From positions 18,310-82,309 of the forward strand of contig CAZZLQ010000002.1 in assembly GCA_964655245.1 (NCBI GenBank): a stretch of DNA of 64,000 nucleotides. The letters are read 5' to 3'. The translations under genes were made by a program, and so were the position numbers. Positions 41,352 to 49,440 of this stretch are shown one piece after another (position 1 is the first letter of the stretch; each line of letters opens with the position of its first letter). A model generated the notes under the pieces. The model saw only the letters and a list, made by a program, of their open reading frames with translations. It searched no databases and was not told the DNA's origin. Origin of the DNA: JBEIHI01 sp964655245 (lineage in GTDB: Bacteria > Bdellovibrionota > UBA2394).

Positions 41352-42197
41352 ATGAAGTTAGAGTCATCGATGATCGCTATGAGCACGCAGCCTAGGGGAG
41401 TTTACCTGACGATGCGCTGGCTATGGTTAGCCTTTGCAATTTCGTTGGTTATTCATTTTTCTCTACTCTTTTTTCTCTCGAAAGAATTCGTCTGGCTTTC
41501 AGACTCTCAGACTGATGACAACTGGGTTGAGGTGGAACTGGCTCCCATGAGTCAGATGCCCGTTCTTGATGTGCCTCAGCCGGCGACAAAGGACGTTCCC
41601 GATAAGGCCAAGTTTGCGAGTGATAAAAATATTAAGGTGGATGAAGAATCTTCCGGTCGGCAGCAGGCCGATGAGAGCTTGACCACCCGCCGGCCCCGCG
41701 CTCCATCTAAGCCCAAAACGGAGACATTCTCGCTCTCACAAGCAGATATCTTGAAAGAGGGCTTTGAGCGACAAACACTTTCGGATGAGCAACGAGGAGC
41801 GCCGAGTGAGGCGTTTCTGAGGAAGCTTAAGCGGGGAGATGAGCTCAAGGTCAACGCTCAACTTTTTGATTACGGCCAGTACATCAATCGCATGAGAGAT
41901 AAGCTTGCGCAGCGATGGAATGCCAGGTCGGTCATCACGCCACAGATGTGGAGTCAGCGGGTCGTCCAGGTGAGCGTTGCGGTTATCCTGGATAAGGCCG
42001 GAGAAATCGTTGAGCTTCGTAATCTCGCGACCTCGCGATTCAAAGCTTATGACGATGAGGCCCTCAGAACACTTCGCGACTCTGGTCCTTTCCCCAATCC
42101 CCCCAAGAGTCTCGTCCAGGAAGATGGGCTAGTCTACATGACGTGGAACTTTACTCTCAATCTAGACGGATGGGGCCAAAGACGAAACGTCGATTAG
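41352..42197 (+). CDS. TonB-family C-terminal domain protein
   Basis: About 281 residues. One N-terminal membrane helix (WLWLAFAISLVIHFSLLFFL), a charged and proline-containing periplasmic linker, and a TonB-type C-terminal domain (VVQVSVAVILDKAGEIVEL ... FKAYDDEALRTLRDSGPFPNPP). Typical energy transducers also have ExbB/ExbD partners, but none are in this window. Start is uncertain: ATGs at 41295, 41352, 41370, 41379 and 41400-41420 are possible; 41352 has AGG 6 bases before it. The stop overlaps the convergent gcvPB stop by 4 bases. Confidence 0.8.
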   Translation: MKLESSMIAMSTQPRGVYLTMRWLWLAFAISLVIHFSLLFFLSKEFVWLSDSQTDDNWVEVELAPMSQMPVLDVPQPATKDVPDKAKFASDKNIKVDEESSGRQQADESLTTRRPRAPSKPKTETFSLSQADILKEGFERQTLSDEQRGAPSEAFLRKLKRGDELKVNAQLFDYGQYINRMRDKLAQRWNARSVITPQMWSQRVVQVSVAVILDKAGEIVELRNLATSRFKAYDDEALRTLRDSGPFPNPPKSLVQEDGLVYMTWNFTLNLDGWGQRRNVD

Positions 42198-43705
42198 TTT
42201 GCTGTCCAGCGAAGTCGTGGCTGTTTCTGCGCTCGGAGTTCGTCAACTTTCTTTCGGAAGGCTCGAGTCGGAGCATTCAAGACCACGTCCGGCTTCTCTT
42301 CACACTCCTTGGCGATCTGAATCATAACATCGCAGAATTGATCTAGCGTCTCCTTGGTTTCGCTTTCGGTTGGCTCAATCATCATCGCTCCCTGGACAAC
42401 GAGCGGAAAATAAACCGTCATCGGGTGATAGCCGTAATCCATGAGCCGCTTTGCAATATTAAGAGTCTTAATGCCAAACTTATTTTGTTTGGTGTCCGAA
42501 AGAACGACCTCATGTCCGCAGGGGACATCGAAAGGAATGTCATAGTAGCCGCGAAGTCGGTGTCGAATATAATTCGCATTCAAGACCGCGGCGGAGGCGA
42601 TCTGTCGAAGATAAGTATCTTTGCCGTCCGGAGTAGTTCCGATCGTTAGCATATAAGTCAGTGCACGAATGTGAATGGCAAAATTTCCGTAGTAACCCCC
42701 AACTCGTCCAATAGAGTCTGGAAGGTTTTCGTTGAAGCTAAAGCGGTTGCCGACTTTCTCAACAACGGGGGTGGGGAGGAACTTCTTAAGGTGTGCCCGA
42801 ACGCCGACCGGGCCCGAGCCTGGGCCGCCGCCACCGTGTGGGGTTGAAAAAGTCTTGTGGAGATTGATGTGCATGATGTCGACGCCAAGATCGGCGGGCT
42901 TTACGACGCCCACAATGGCGTTGAAGTTGGCTCCGTCCATATAAACCAAGCCGTCGACTGAATGGATGAGCTCAGCAATCTTGTGAATGTTCTCCTCAAA
43001 AAGGCCCAAGGTGCTGGGGTTGGTCATCATGATTCCCGCAATATCCGGAGTGAGAATCTTCTGAATATCTTCGACCTCAACAATGCCCCGTGGGCCAGTA
43101 GGTACTGGGACGATTTCGTAATTAATCATCGTGCAGGTCGCAGGATTTGTTCCGTGGGCTGAATCGGGAACGATCACCTTTGTTTTTTTGTTGCCCTTAG
43201 ATTCGTGGTAGGCCCGCATGATCTTGATTCCAGTGTATTCGCCGTGGGCGCCGGCATTGGGCTGCAAAGTAAATCCATCTAAGCCAGTGACAGCTGTGAG
43301 GAGTCCCTGCAGTTGGTGCTGAATGGCAAGCGCTGGCTGAAGAAAAGATTCATCCCAAAACGGGTGCATGGAGGCGAGTTTTGCATCCCGCGCCATTTCC
43401 TCGTTGATCTTGGGATTGTATTTCATCGTGCAAGAGCCAAGAGGATAAAATCCGGTATCAATGGAGTAGTTTTTTTGAGAGAGGCGAACGAAGTGGCGAA
43501 CAATCTCATTTTCGGAGACTTCAGGAAAGCCTTCCACATGGCTCCGGAAGAGCGACTGCGGAATGATCTTTTTTGGATCAACATCGGGCACATCGATGGG
43601 AGGCAGAGAGTAAGAATTTCTTCCCTCGCGGCTCTTCTCAAAAATCGCCGGCTCCTCATGAGCCAGCTGGTTCGAGGCAATGCGGTCTTCAAGATTTAGG
43701 CTCAT
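42194..43705 (-). CDS. gcvPB: Glycine dehydrogenase (decarboxylating) subunit 2
   Basis: PLP subunit of the P-protein of the glycine cleavage system, in the split two-subunit form. 503 residues. YPLGSCTMKYNPKINE, PNAGAHGEYTGIKIMRAYH, VIVPDSAHGTNPATC, and the cofactor lysine in NLHKTFSTPHGGGGPG. The first codons overlap the end of gcvPA (ATGA). Last gene of the gcv operon. Confidence 0.97.
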   Translation of the reverse strand: MSLNLEDRIASNQLAHEEPAIFEKSREGRNSYSLPPIDVPDVDPKKIIPQSLFRSHVEGFPEVSENEIVRHFVRLSQKNYSIDTGFYPLGSCTMKYNPKINEEMARDAKLASMHPFWDESFLQPALAIQHQLQGLLTAVTGLDGFTLQPNAGAHGEYTGIKIMRAYHESKGNKKTKVIVPDSAHGTNPATCTMINYEIVPVPTGPRGIVEVEDIQKILTPDIAGIMMTNPSTLGLFEENIHKIAELIHSVDGLVYMDGANFNAIVGVVKPADLGVDIMHINLHKTFSTPHGGGGPGSGPVGVRAHLKKFLPTPVVEKVGNRFSFNENLPDSIGRVGGYYGNFAIHIRALTYMLTIGTTPDGKDTYLRQIASAAVLNANYIRHRLRGYYDIPFDVPCGHEVVLSDTKQNKFGIKTLNIAKRLMDYGYHPMTVYFPLVVQGAMMIEPTESETKETLDQFCDVMIQIAKECEEKPDVVLNAPTRAFRKKVDELRAQKQPRLRWTAN

Positions 43706-45045
43706 GCTGACCTCCTTAAGAAAGAAGCGAGCTCATCGATTTGAGTTTTCGTGATCAGCTCTGTTGTGCAGACAAGCAATCGGTTGCTCCACGCCTTATC
43801 GAAACGGCCCATATCCACACCGCAAACAAAACCTTCAGCGGCAGCTTGGCGAACAACCTTGCTCGCATCACAGGGCAGCTCCACACAAAACTCATTAAAG
43901 GTCGGAGATTTTGAAATTTTGAAAGAGGTGGAAGCCGCGGCAATAGAGGCTTTGGCATATTCCGATAAGCTCAAGTTTCTTTGAGCCAACATTGAAAATC
44001 CCTGCTTACCCAGCGTTGTCATGTGGATGAGTCCTGCGAGCATATTCAAGTTTTGATTGGTACAAATATTAGAGGTGGCTTTGTCGCGACGAATGAACTG
44101 CTCTCGAGTTGCAAACGTCAATGTGTAAGCGCGACGTCCAAGCTCATCGACCGTTTCTCCCACAAGTCGCCCAGGGAGATTTCGGATGTACTCATTCTTG
44201 GTTGCAAACAGACCATACGATGCACCCGCCAGATAAGGAGCTGCGCCAAAGCTTGCGCCCTCGGCCGTTACGAAGTGAGCACCAAAAGCGCCAGGTCCTC
44301 GCAGAACGCCCCAAGCCAAAGGCTCAGGAGTCGCCGTGGCCCAAAGAGTCTCAGATCCCTGGATCAGATTTCCAATTGCTTCGTAGTTTTCAATGACTCC
44401 GAAGATGTTTGGGCTTTGCGTGATCACAAGGTCCGCTCCGGACTTAACACCGGCTGCTAGACGATCCAGATCTGTTTGATCGCCCTTAAGCGGAACGATT
44501 TCAATTCGATCAGAAAAGTTTTGAAGATAGGTTCTTAGAACTCCAATGTAGAAAGGATGAAGTCCTTGAGAGATGAGAATCTTGCCTTCAGCCTTTTTCT
44601 TCACTCGAAGCGCCATAAGAGCTGCTTCAGCCAGAGAGGTCGCCCCGTCATAAAGTGAGGCGTTTGAAAGCTCGCACTCCGTCAGCTGGCAAACAAGAGT
44701 CTGAAACTCAAAAATGGCTTGAAGCGTTCCTTGGCTAATCTCGGGCTGATAGGGGGTATAGGATGTGGCAAACTCTGATCTGCCCTGAAGAAACGGAACA
44801 ATCGAGGGAACGTCATGATGATAAATTCCCGCACCAGCGAAGCTCATTCTCGGCTGAGGGGAGAGAGCGCAGAACTCTTGGAAGGTTTTTCTAATTTCGA
44901 TTTCAGACTGCGCTTTTGGATAGGGGAGAGCCCCTTTCACTTTGAGATGCGGAGGAATAAATTTAAAGAGCTCATCTTCTGAGCTCAGCCCGACAACCTT
45001 CAAGAGGGCCTCTCGGTCGCGTGGGCCCTGTGGAATATATTTCAT
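43702..45045 (-). CDS. gcvPA: Glycine dehydrogenase (decarboxylating) subunit 1
   Basis: N-terminal half of P-protein as a separate subunit, 447 residues; it shares the fold of subunit 2 but lacks the PLP lysine. SFAGAGIYHHDVPSIVPFLQGRSEFATSYTPYQPEISQGTLQ is diagnostic of the family (quoted here in part from several adjoining blocks: GAGIYHHDVP, EFATSYTPYQPE, QGTLQAIFEFQ), as are SLYDGATSLAEAALMA and RREQ-like FATREQFIRRDKATSNICTN. 23 bases after gcvH. Confidence 0.97.
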   Translation of the reverse strand: MKYIPQGPRDREALLKVVGLSSEDELFKFIPPHLKVKGALPYPKAQSEIEIRKTFQEFCALSPQPRMSFAGAGIYHHDVPSIVPFLQGRSEFATSYTPYQPEISQGTLQAIFEFQTLVCQLTECELSNASLYDGATSLAEAALMALRVKKKAEGKILISQGLHPFYIGVLRTYLQNFSDRIEIVPLKGDQTDLDRLAAGVKSGADLVITQSPNIFGVIENYEAIGNLIQGSETLWATATPEPLAWGVLRGPGAFGAHFVTAEGASFGAAPYLAGASYGLFATKNEYIRNLPGRLVGETVDELGRRAYTLTFATREQFIRRDKATSNICTNQNLNMLAGLIHMTTLGKQGFSMLAQRNLSLSEYAKASIAAASTSFKISKSPTFNEFCVELPCDASKVVRQAAAEGFVCGVDMGRFDKAWSNRLLVCTTELITKTQIDELASFLRRSA

Positions 45046-45068
45046 AAACTTTCAAAGATCCGAAGATC

Positions 45069-45485
45069 TTAATTTTTTGCTGCTTTTGAAATAAGCTTCA
45101 AATATTCAGCGGCAGGAAGAAGCTGCTCGAGCTCTTTCTCGTCATCAATCTCAATCTTGATCATCCAACCCTCACCATAAGGATCTTCGTTGACCAATTC
45201 AGCCGTGGTAGGGAGCTTGGCATTCACTTCCAAGACCTCTCCTGCAAGAGGGGCGTAGAGTTCAGCAACGGTTTTGAGAGAATCGACGGAACCAAAAACT
45301 TTCCCCATTTTGAAAGACTGACCTTCTTCGGGGAGCTCAACATAAGTGATGTCGCCCAGCGCGTGTTGAGCGTAATCCGTAATCCCGATATAGGCTGTGC
45401 CATCTTCAATTCGAGCCCACTCGTGATTCTTGGTGTAGAGAAGGTGCTCGGGGACATGCATTCCAGGTTCTTTTTTTCCAGCCAT
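45069..45485 (-). CDS. gcvH: Glycine cleavage system H protein
   Basis: Lipoyl carrier protein, 138 residues. HVPEHLLYTKNHEWARIEDG start, and the lipoyl-lysine in SVDSLKTVAELYAPLAGEV. ATG 45485 is preferred, preceded by TGAGGA; a GTG at 45500 would add five residues. 24 bases after gcvT. Confidence 0.97.
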   Translation of the reverse strand: MAGKKEPGMHVPEHLLYTKNHEWARIEDGTAYIGITDYAQHALGDITYVELPEEGQSFKMGKVFGSVDSLKTVAELYAPLAGEVLEVNAKLPTTAELVNEDPYGEGWMIKIEIDDEKELEQLLPAAEYLKLISKAAKN

Positions 45486-45509
45486 CGTTTCTATCCTCAC
45501 TTAAATCAA

Positions 45510-46610
45510 TTACTTTGCAGTGCCTTTTGCTTTGACCCGTGCTGTGGGGACAAAGGGCAAACTCTGAGCACGAGCCTCTCTCTGTTTTCCGGCACTTTCA
45601 AGCATAAAAACGTCGGGCTTTGTCCCCCCCAAGGCCTGGGCCTGGACCAGTCCAAGGCCGATGCCGACTTTCTTGATCGGAGATGTTGATCCACTTGTGA
45701 TCCAGCCCACCTCTTGACCGTCTATGAACAGCTTATCCCCAGCCCGGATGGGTTTGGGGTTGTCAGTTTGAAGAGAGACCGGCAGATATCGGGGGGCCTG
45801 CTTTGCTCCCGAGGCGCCCACAAACGCATGATTGGCGTCCATTGCAAAAGCGGCAAAGGTTTCGAGGGGTTTCAGCGAATCATCGAGTTCGTGTCCATAC
45901 AGGGGGAAGCCAACTTCAAGGCGTAGAGTGTCCCTTGCCCCAAGCCCAATCGGGGAAGCTCCCGCGCTCCTTAACTTCGTCCAAAACTCAACAGCCAAAG
46001 CGTTGGGCAAAAAGACTTCAAATCCATCCTCGCCCGTGTAGCCCGTTCGAGCCACGATCCAGTTAGGGCTGGGCTGGAAGAATGTATAGTATTTGAGGTC
46101 CTTGGAGCGAGGAATCAGAGATTCAACCACTTCAACCGCTCGGGGACCCTGAATGGCGATGAGTGCCGTTTCTGCGCTGACGTCCGTGAGTGTGACATTG
46201 AAGTTGCCCTTGTGACTTTGTAGGTGCTTCCAGTCTTTGGATACATTGGCCGCATTCACAACCATCCAATACAGATTAGAGTCAAACTTATAGACAATGA
46301 TGTCGTCCACAATCGTTCCGGAGTCGTTGAGCAAAAGGCAGTATTGAGCGCGATGGTTCGCCGTCTTGTCAAAGGGACGGGTACAAACATGATTCAGAAA
46401 CTGGGTAGCTTCCGGACCAGCAATCCAAAACTCTCCCATATGAGAGACATCAAACATTCCCACATCCTGTCGAACGGCCAGGTGTTCTTTGGCCATACCC
46501 CCGGTCACCTGATCATAGGAAATCGGCATATCGTAGCCCGCAAAGGGTGCCATACGAGCCTTCAAGGCAATATGTTCCGAATGAAGAGGAGTCTTAAGTA
46601 GTTGTGTCAT
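45510..46610 (-). CDS. gcvT: Glycine cleavage system T protein (aminomethyltransferase)
   Basis: Transfers the aminomethyl C1 unit to tetrahydrofolate. 366 residues. FAGYDMPISY, VGMFDVSHMGEF, ARTGYTGEDGFEVFLP, LGARDTLRLEVGFPLYGHE and a C-terminal beta-barrel (GWITSGSTSPIKKVGIGL) are canonical. First gene of gcvT-H-PA-PB. No glycine riboswitch is visible in the short upstream region, which overlaps the divergent gene's start. Confidence 0.97.
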   Translation of the reverse strand: MTQLLKTPLHSEHIALKARMAPFAGYDMPISYDQVTGGMAKEHLAVRQDVGMFDVSHMGEFWIAGPEATQFLNHVCTRPFDKTANHRAQYCLLLNDSGTIVDDIIVYKFDSNLYWMVVNAANVSKDWKHLQSHKGNFNVTLTDVSAETALIAIQGPRAVEVVESLIPRSKDLKYYTFFQPSPNWIVARTGYTGEDGFEVFLPNALAVEFWTKLRSAGASPIGLGARDTLRLEVGFPLYGHELDDSLKPLETFAAFAMDANHAFVGASGAKQAPRYLPVSLQTDNPKPIRAGDKLFIDGQEVGWITSGSTSPIKKVGIGLGLVQAQALGGTKPDVFMLESAGKQREARAQSLPFVPTARVKAKGTAK

Positions 46611-46710
46611 GAGGGCTTCTTATCTGAACCGCTCAACAGATTCCACCGTTCTTCGTGCTTGGCGTAAGTCGTCCTCGTCGAGCATAGTAAAGAGATCAAC
46701 CAGGTGGTTC

Positions 46711-47028
46711 ATGAGTGAGTTAGATAAGTTAAAAAAGAGGGTTGTTTTGCGCTCAGTGGACGCTGATTTTGCGGATGGAGTGCGCGCAGCACTTGATTTT
46801 CGGGGCGATGTAAAAATCATCATGGAAGACGGCTCAGAAGTCGTTGGCTATGTTTTTCACGGAGAAAATGGATTCCTCGATATTTTTCCCCTCCATGGAA
46901 GCCAGAAAGAATCGATTCCGCTCCAGGGAATCGCAACGATTATCTTTGGTGAAGAAGATTCTTTTCAGGGAAAAAGTTGGCAGGATTTTGTTCGCCAGCG
47001 ATCCCAAGGAGCGAGTCTCGAGTCATGA
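46711..47028 (+). CDS. Uncharacterised small beta-rich protein (Sm-like appearance)
   Basis: 105 residues. The core DVKIIMEDGSEVVGYVFHGENGFLDIFPLHG followed by SIPLQGIATIIFGEED and GKSWQDFVRQ looks like a small barrel with alternating strands and resembles an uncharacterised family I recall from other bacteria with a GKSW ending; no function known. ATG 46711 is chosen; upstream in-frame codons overlap gcvT's leader and look non-coding. Its stop overlaps the ATG of the next gene (ATGATGA region), so it heads the SDR-purK-purE operon. Confidence 0.7.
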   Translation: MSELDKLKKRVVLRSVDADFADGVRAALDFRGDVKIIMEDGSEVVGYVFHGENGFLDIFPLHGSQKESIPLQGIATIIFGEEDSFQGKSWQDFVRQRSQGASLES

Positions 47029-47753
47029 TGGAGCTTCAGGGGCGAAATGTTTTGATTACGGGCGGTGGCCGAGGAATCGGAGCTGCCTGTGCTCATCGTG
47101 CAGCAAAGTCCGGGGCGAACGTCTCCGTTTTGGGCCGGACAAAAAAACAGATTGAAGGCGTCGTTGCCCAACTTCAGGCCGAGTTTCCGCAGCAGAAGTT
47201 TTTCTCATTTGTGGGCGATGTGGCTCAAGAGGCGGATGTAATTCGTTGGGTCGAGGAGTCAGATCGACAGATTGGACCCGTCACGGATCTTGTTAACAAT
47301 GCGGCGGATTTTTTTTCATCCCCACTCATTGAGACATCGCTGAAGGATTGGGAGCGACTCTTTTCTGTGAACGTTCACGGGGTGTTCCTCAGCTCTCGAG
47401 AGTGTGTCAAAAAAATGCTGGCCCGTAAAACGGCGGGATCCATCGTGAATATCGGATCCCTCGCGGGAATTCGTGGGCTGACAAAGTTTTCGGGAACCAC
47501 GGCTTATTGTGCGACCAAATCGGCTTTGGTTTCTATGACAGAAGCCATGGCGGCAGAACTTCGAGAGAATCACATTCGCGTAAACCTTGTTGCTCCTGGG
47601 GCCGTGGAAACAGAGATGCTTCACCGAGCGTTTCCGGGATTTCATTCACCGGCAACTCCTGAGGATTTGGCGGAGGTGGTGTTTTACTTTTTGAATCCAA
47701 AGGCTGCGCGCGTTGTCACGGGAAGCGTTCTTGAGGTTCTCACAACGCCATAA
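47025..47753 (+). CDS. Short-chain dehydrogenase/reductase (SDR)
   Basis: 242 residues, classical SDR: cofactor site TGGGRGIGAA near the N-terminus, NNAADFF (NNAG-like), active-site Ser in NIGSLAGIRG, and Tyr-Lys in AYCATKSAL. C-terminus ends with RVVTGSVLEVLTTP, like 3-oxoacyl-ACP reductases (FabG-like), but the substrate is not determined. Start at ATG 47025 (ATG 47028 also possible). One base separates its stop from purK. Confidence 0.9.
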   Translation: MMELQGRNVLITGGGRGIGAACAHRAAKSGANVSVLGRTKKQIEGVVAQLQAEFPQQKFFSFVGDVAQEADVIRWVEESDRQIGPVTDLVNNAADFFSSPLIETSLKDWERLFSVNVHGVFLSSRECVKKMLARKTAGSIVNIGSLAGIRGLTKFSGTTAYCATKSALVSMTEAMAAELRENHIRVNLVAPGAVETEMLHRAFPGFHSPATPEDLAEVVFYFLNPKAARVVTGSVLEVLTTP

Positions 47754-47754
47754 C

Positions 47755-48921
47755 ATGAGCGATGATCAGAAACAGTTGAGAATTCTTGGGGGGGGACAGC
47801 TCGCCTTGATGTTGGCTGAGGCAGCTGAGGCCCTTGGCGTTCATGTAACAGTACTGTCGGCCTCTTCGGATGATCCCGCTGCTTCCCGGTATTCGAGGGG
47901 GTTGGTGGGGGGCGTTGCCGACGAAAAAACGCTCAGCAAGTTTATGCGCCTTTCGGGCCCGATTGTTTTTGAGAGCGACTTTTTGCCCTATCAGAAGCTT
48001 CACTCTGTTTCAGGCGCTGCTTTCTTGCCGGCTTTAAGAACGATGGAGTTGCTGAGCGATAAGCTCTCCCAAAAGAGAGCGCTGCAAGAGGCGGGCATGA
48101 GGGTTGCGGATTTTTTGGAGATGAAGGTGGATGAGGCTGCCGAAGCTTTTGTGTCGCGCGCTCAAGATCGGTTTGGAAATGGCTTTGTGCTCAAGTGGGC
48201 TCGAGGCGGCTATGATGGAAAAGGGGTTTGGATTTCAAAAACGGAGGATCCTTCTGCTGGATTGAGATTTGTGGAGAGAGCTCTTGCTCAGGGAACGAGG
48301 GTGTTTGCGGAAGAAAAGATAAGCTTCTCTCGAGAACTTGCTCAGGTCGCTGTTTTCTCTGTGTCTCAAGAGTTTCGAGCCTATCCACTTGTCGTCTCTC
48401 ATCAGCAAAATGGGATTTGCGACTATGCCTATGGGCCAGCCAGTTGTTTTGGTGTGAGCGAAGCAGTTCGCAATCAGATACTACAGACGATGGAGAAGCT
48501 CGCTCGCAACCTGAATCTCTTTGGCTGTTTTGCTGTCGAGATGTTCGAGCTCCTCGATGGATCAGTTTTGGCGAATGAAATTGCTCCACGAGTGCACAAC
48601 TCAGGGCACTTTACTCTTTCCTGTGGCGTGACGAGTCAGTTTGAAAACCACATTCGGGCTGTGCTCGGAATGGCGCTGGGAAGCACACATACAAACAATT
48701 ACTTTCTCATGAAAAACATCTTGGGGCTTGGCCATCGAGAGGTTGTTAGGCACCCACAGTCGCCGGAGAAGTCTTGGGATATGAAGTGGTATGGCAAGTG
48801 TCAGATGAGGCCCGGCAGAAAGATGGGTCATATCAATTACGTGGCGGCAGAGCCGTTTAACGTCGGCGAGCTTGAAGCAAAGATGTCTGCATGGATTGAA
48901 GCTTTTGGAAAATCCCAGTAA
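47755..48921 (+). CDS. purK: 5-(carboxyamino)imidazole ribonucleotide synthase PurK
   Basis: ATP-grasp enzyme of purine synthesis that carboxylates AIR using bicarbonate. 388 residues. ILGGGQLALMLAEAAEALG, LKWARGGYDGKGVW (ATP-grasp loop), NEIAPRVHNSGHFTLSCG and QFENHIRAVLG are family markers. Works with PurE, encoded 9 bases downstream. Confidence 0.96.
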   Translation: MSDDQKQLRILGGGQLALMLAEAAEALGVHVTVLSASSDDPAASRYSRGLVGGVADEKTLSKFMRLSGPIVFESDFLPYQKLHSVSGAAFLPALRTMELLSDKLSQKRALQEAGMRVADFLEMKVDEAAEAFVSRAQDRFGNGFVLKWARGGYDGKGVWISKTEDPSAGLRFVERALAQGTRVFAEEKISFSRELAQVAVFSVSQEFRAYPLVVSHQQNGICDYAYGPASCFGVSEAVRNQILQTMEKLARNLNLFGCFAVEMFELLDGSVLANEIAPRVHNSGHFTLSCGVTSQFENHIRAVLGMALGSTHTNNYFLMKNILGLGHREVVRHPQSPEKSWDMKWYGKCQMRPGRKMGHINYVAAEPFNVGELEAKMSAWIEAFGKSQ

Positions 48922-48930
48922 GAGGAAGAT

Positions 48931-49440
48931 ATGGCTAAGCGCAAACCGCAAGTAGCAATCGTGATGGGGAGTGACTCTGACTACTCAGTGATGTGTCATG
49001 CTGAGGAGGCTCTCCAGGAATTCAAGATCGCCTATGAGATTCAGATTATCTCTGCTCATCGCACTCCTGATGAGATGTCGAGTTTTGCGCGATCAGCAGC
49101 TCGAAGAGGGGTGAAGGTGATCATTGCGGGCGCGGGAGGAGCTGCTCATTTGCCGGGAATGGTGGCCGCTCATGCGGAGGTTCCTGTCATTGGAGTTCCT
49201 GTTCCTCATGGAGCTTTGCAGGGTCAAGATGCTCTCTTATCAATTGTTCAGATGCCGAAGGGTGTTCCGGTTGCTACCGTTGCGATTGGAAACTCTTACA
49301 ATGCGGGACTGCTCGCTGTTCAGATTTTAGGCGCTGGGAAATCTTCGATTCTCAATCAAGTGCGCCGATACAAAGAGCGACTTCGAAAAAAAGTTTTGTC
49401 TAAGAAGCTAGTCCGGAACCCGAAGATCAAGAGCGGTTGA
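48931..49440 (+). CDS. purE: 5-(carboxyamino)imidazole ribonucleotide mutase PurE
   Basis: 169 residues, class I PurE, which converts N5-CAIR to CAIR. VAIVMGSDSDYSVM, ISAHRTPDEM, AGAGGAAHLPGMVAA and VPVPHGALQGQDALLS are diagnostic. AGAGGAAGAT ribosome site before ATG. Its last 33 bases overlap the 3' end of the convergent subtilase gene. Confidence 0.97.
   Translation: MAKRKPQVAIVMGSDSDYSVMCHAEEALQEFKIAYEIQIISAHRTPDEMSSFARSAARRGVKVIIAGAGGAAHLPGMVAAHAEVPVIGVPVPHGALQGQDALLSIVQMPKGVPVATVAIGNSYNAGLLAVQILGAGKSSILNQVRRYKERLRKKVLSKKLVRNPKIKSG

Noticed and set aside
46611..46710. Glycine riboswitch upstream of gcvT
   Set aside because: The region is only about 100 bases, overlaps another gene's start, and shows no recognisable glycine-aptamer core.
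46620..46712. 30-codon minus-strand frame MNHLVDLFTMLDEDD in front of gcvT
   Set aside because: Its start overlaps the opposing gene's start, it has no ribosome site, and no homologue is known to me; it may be a leader peptide but I cannot support it.
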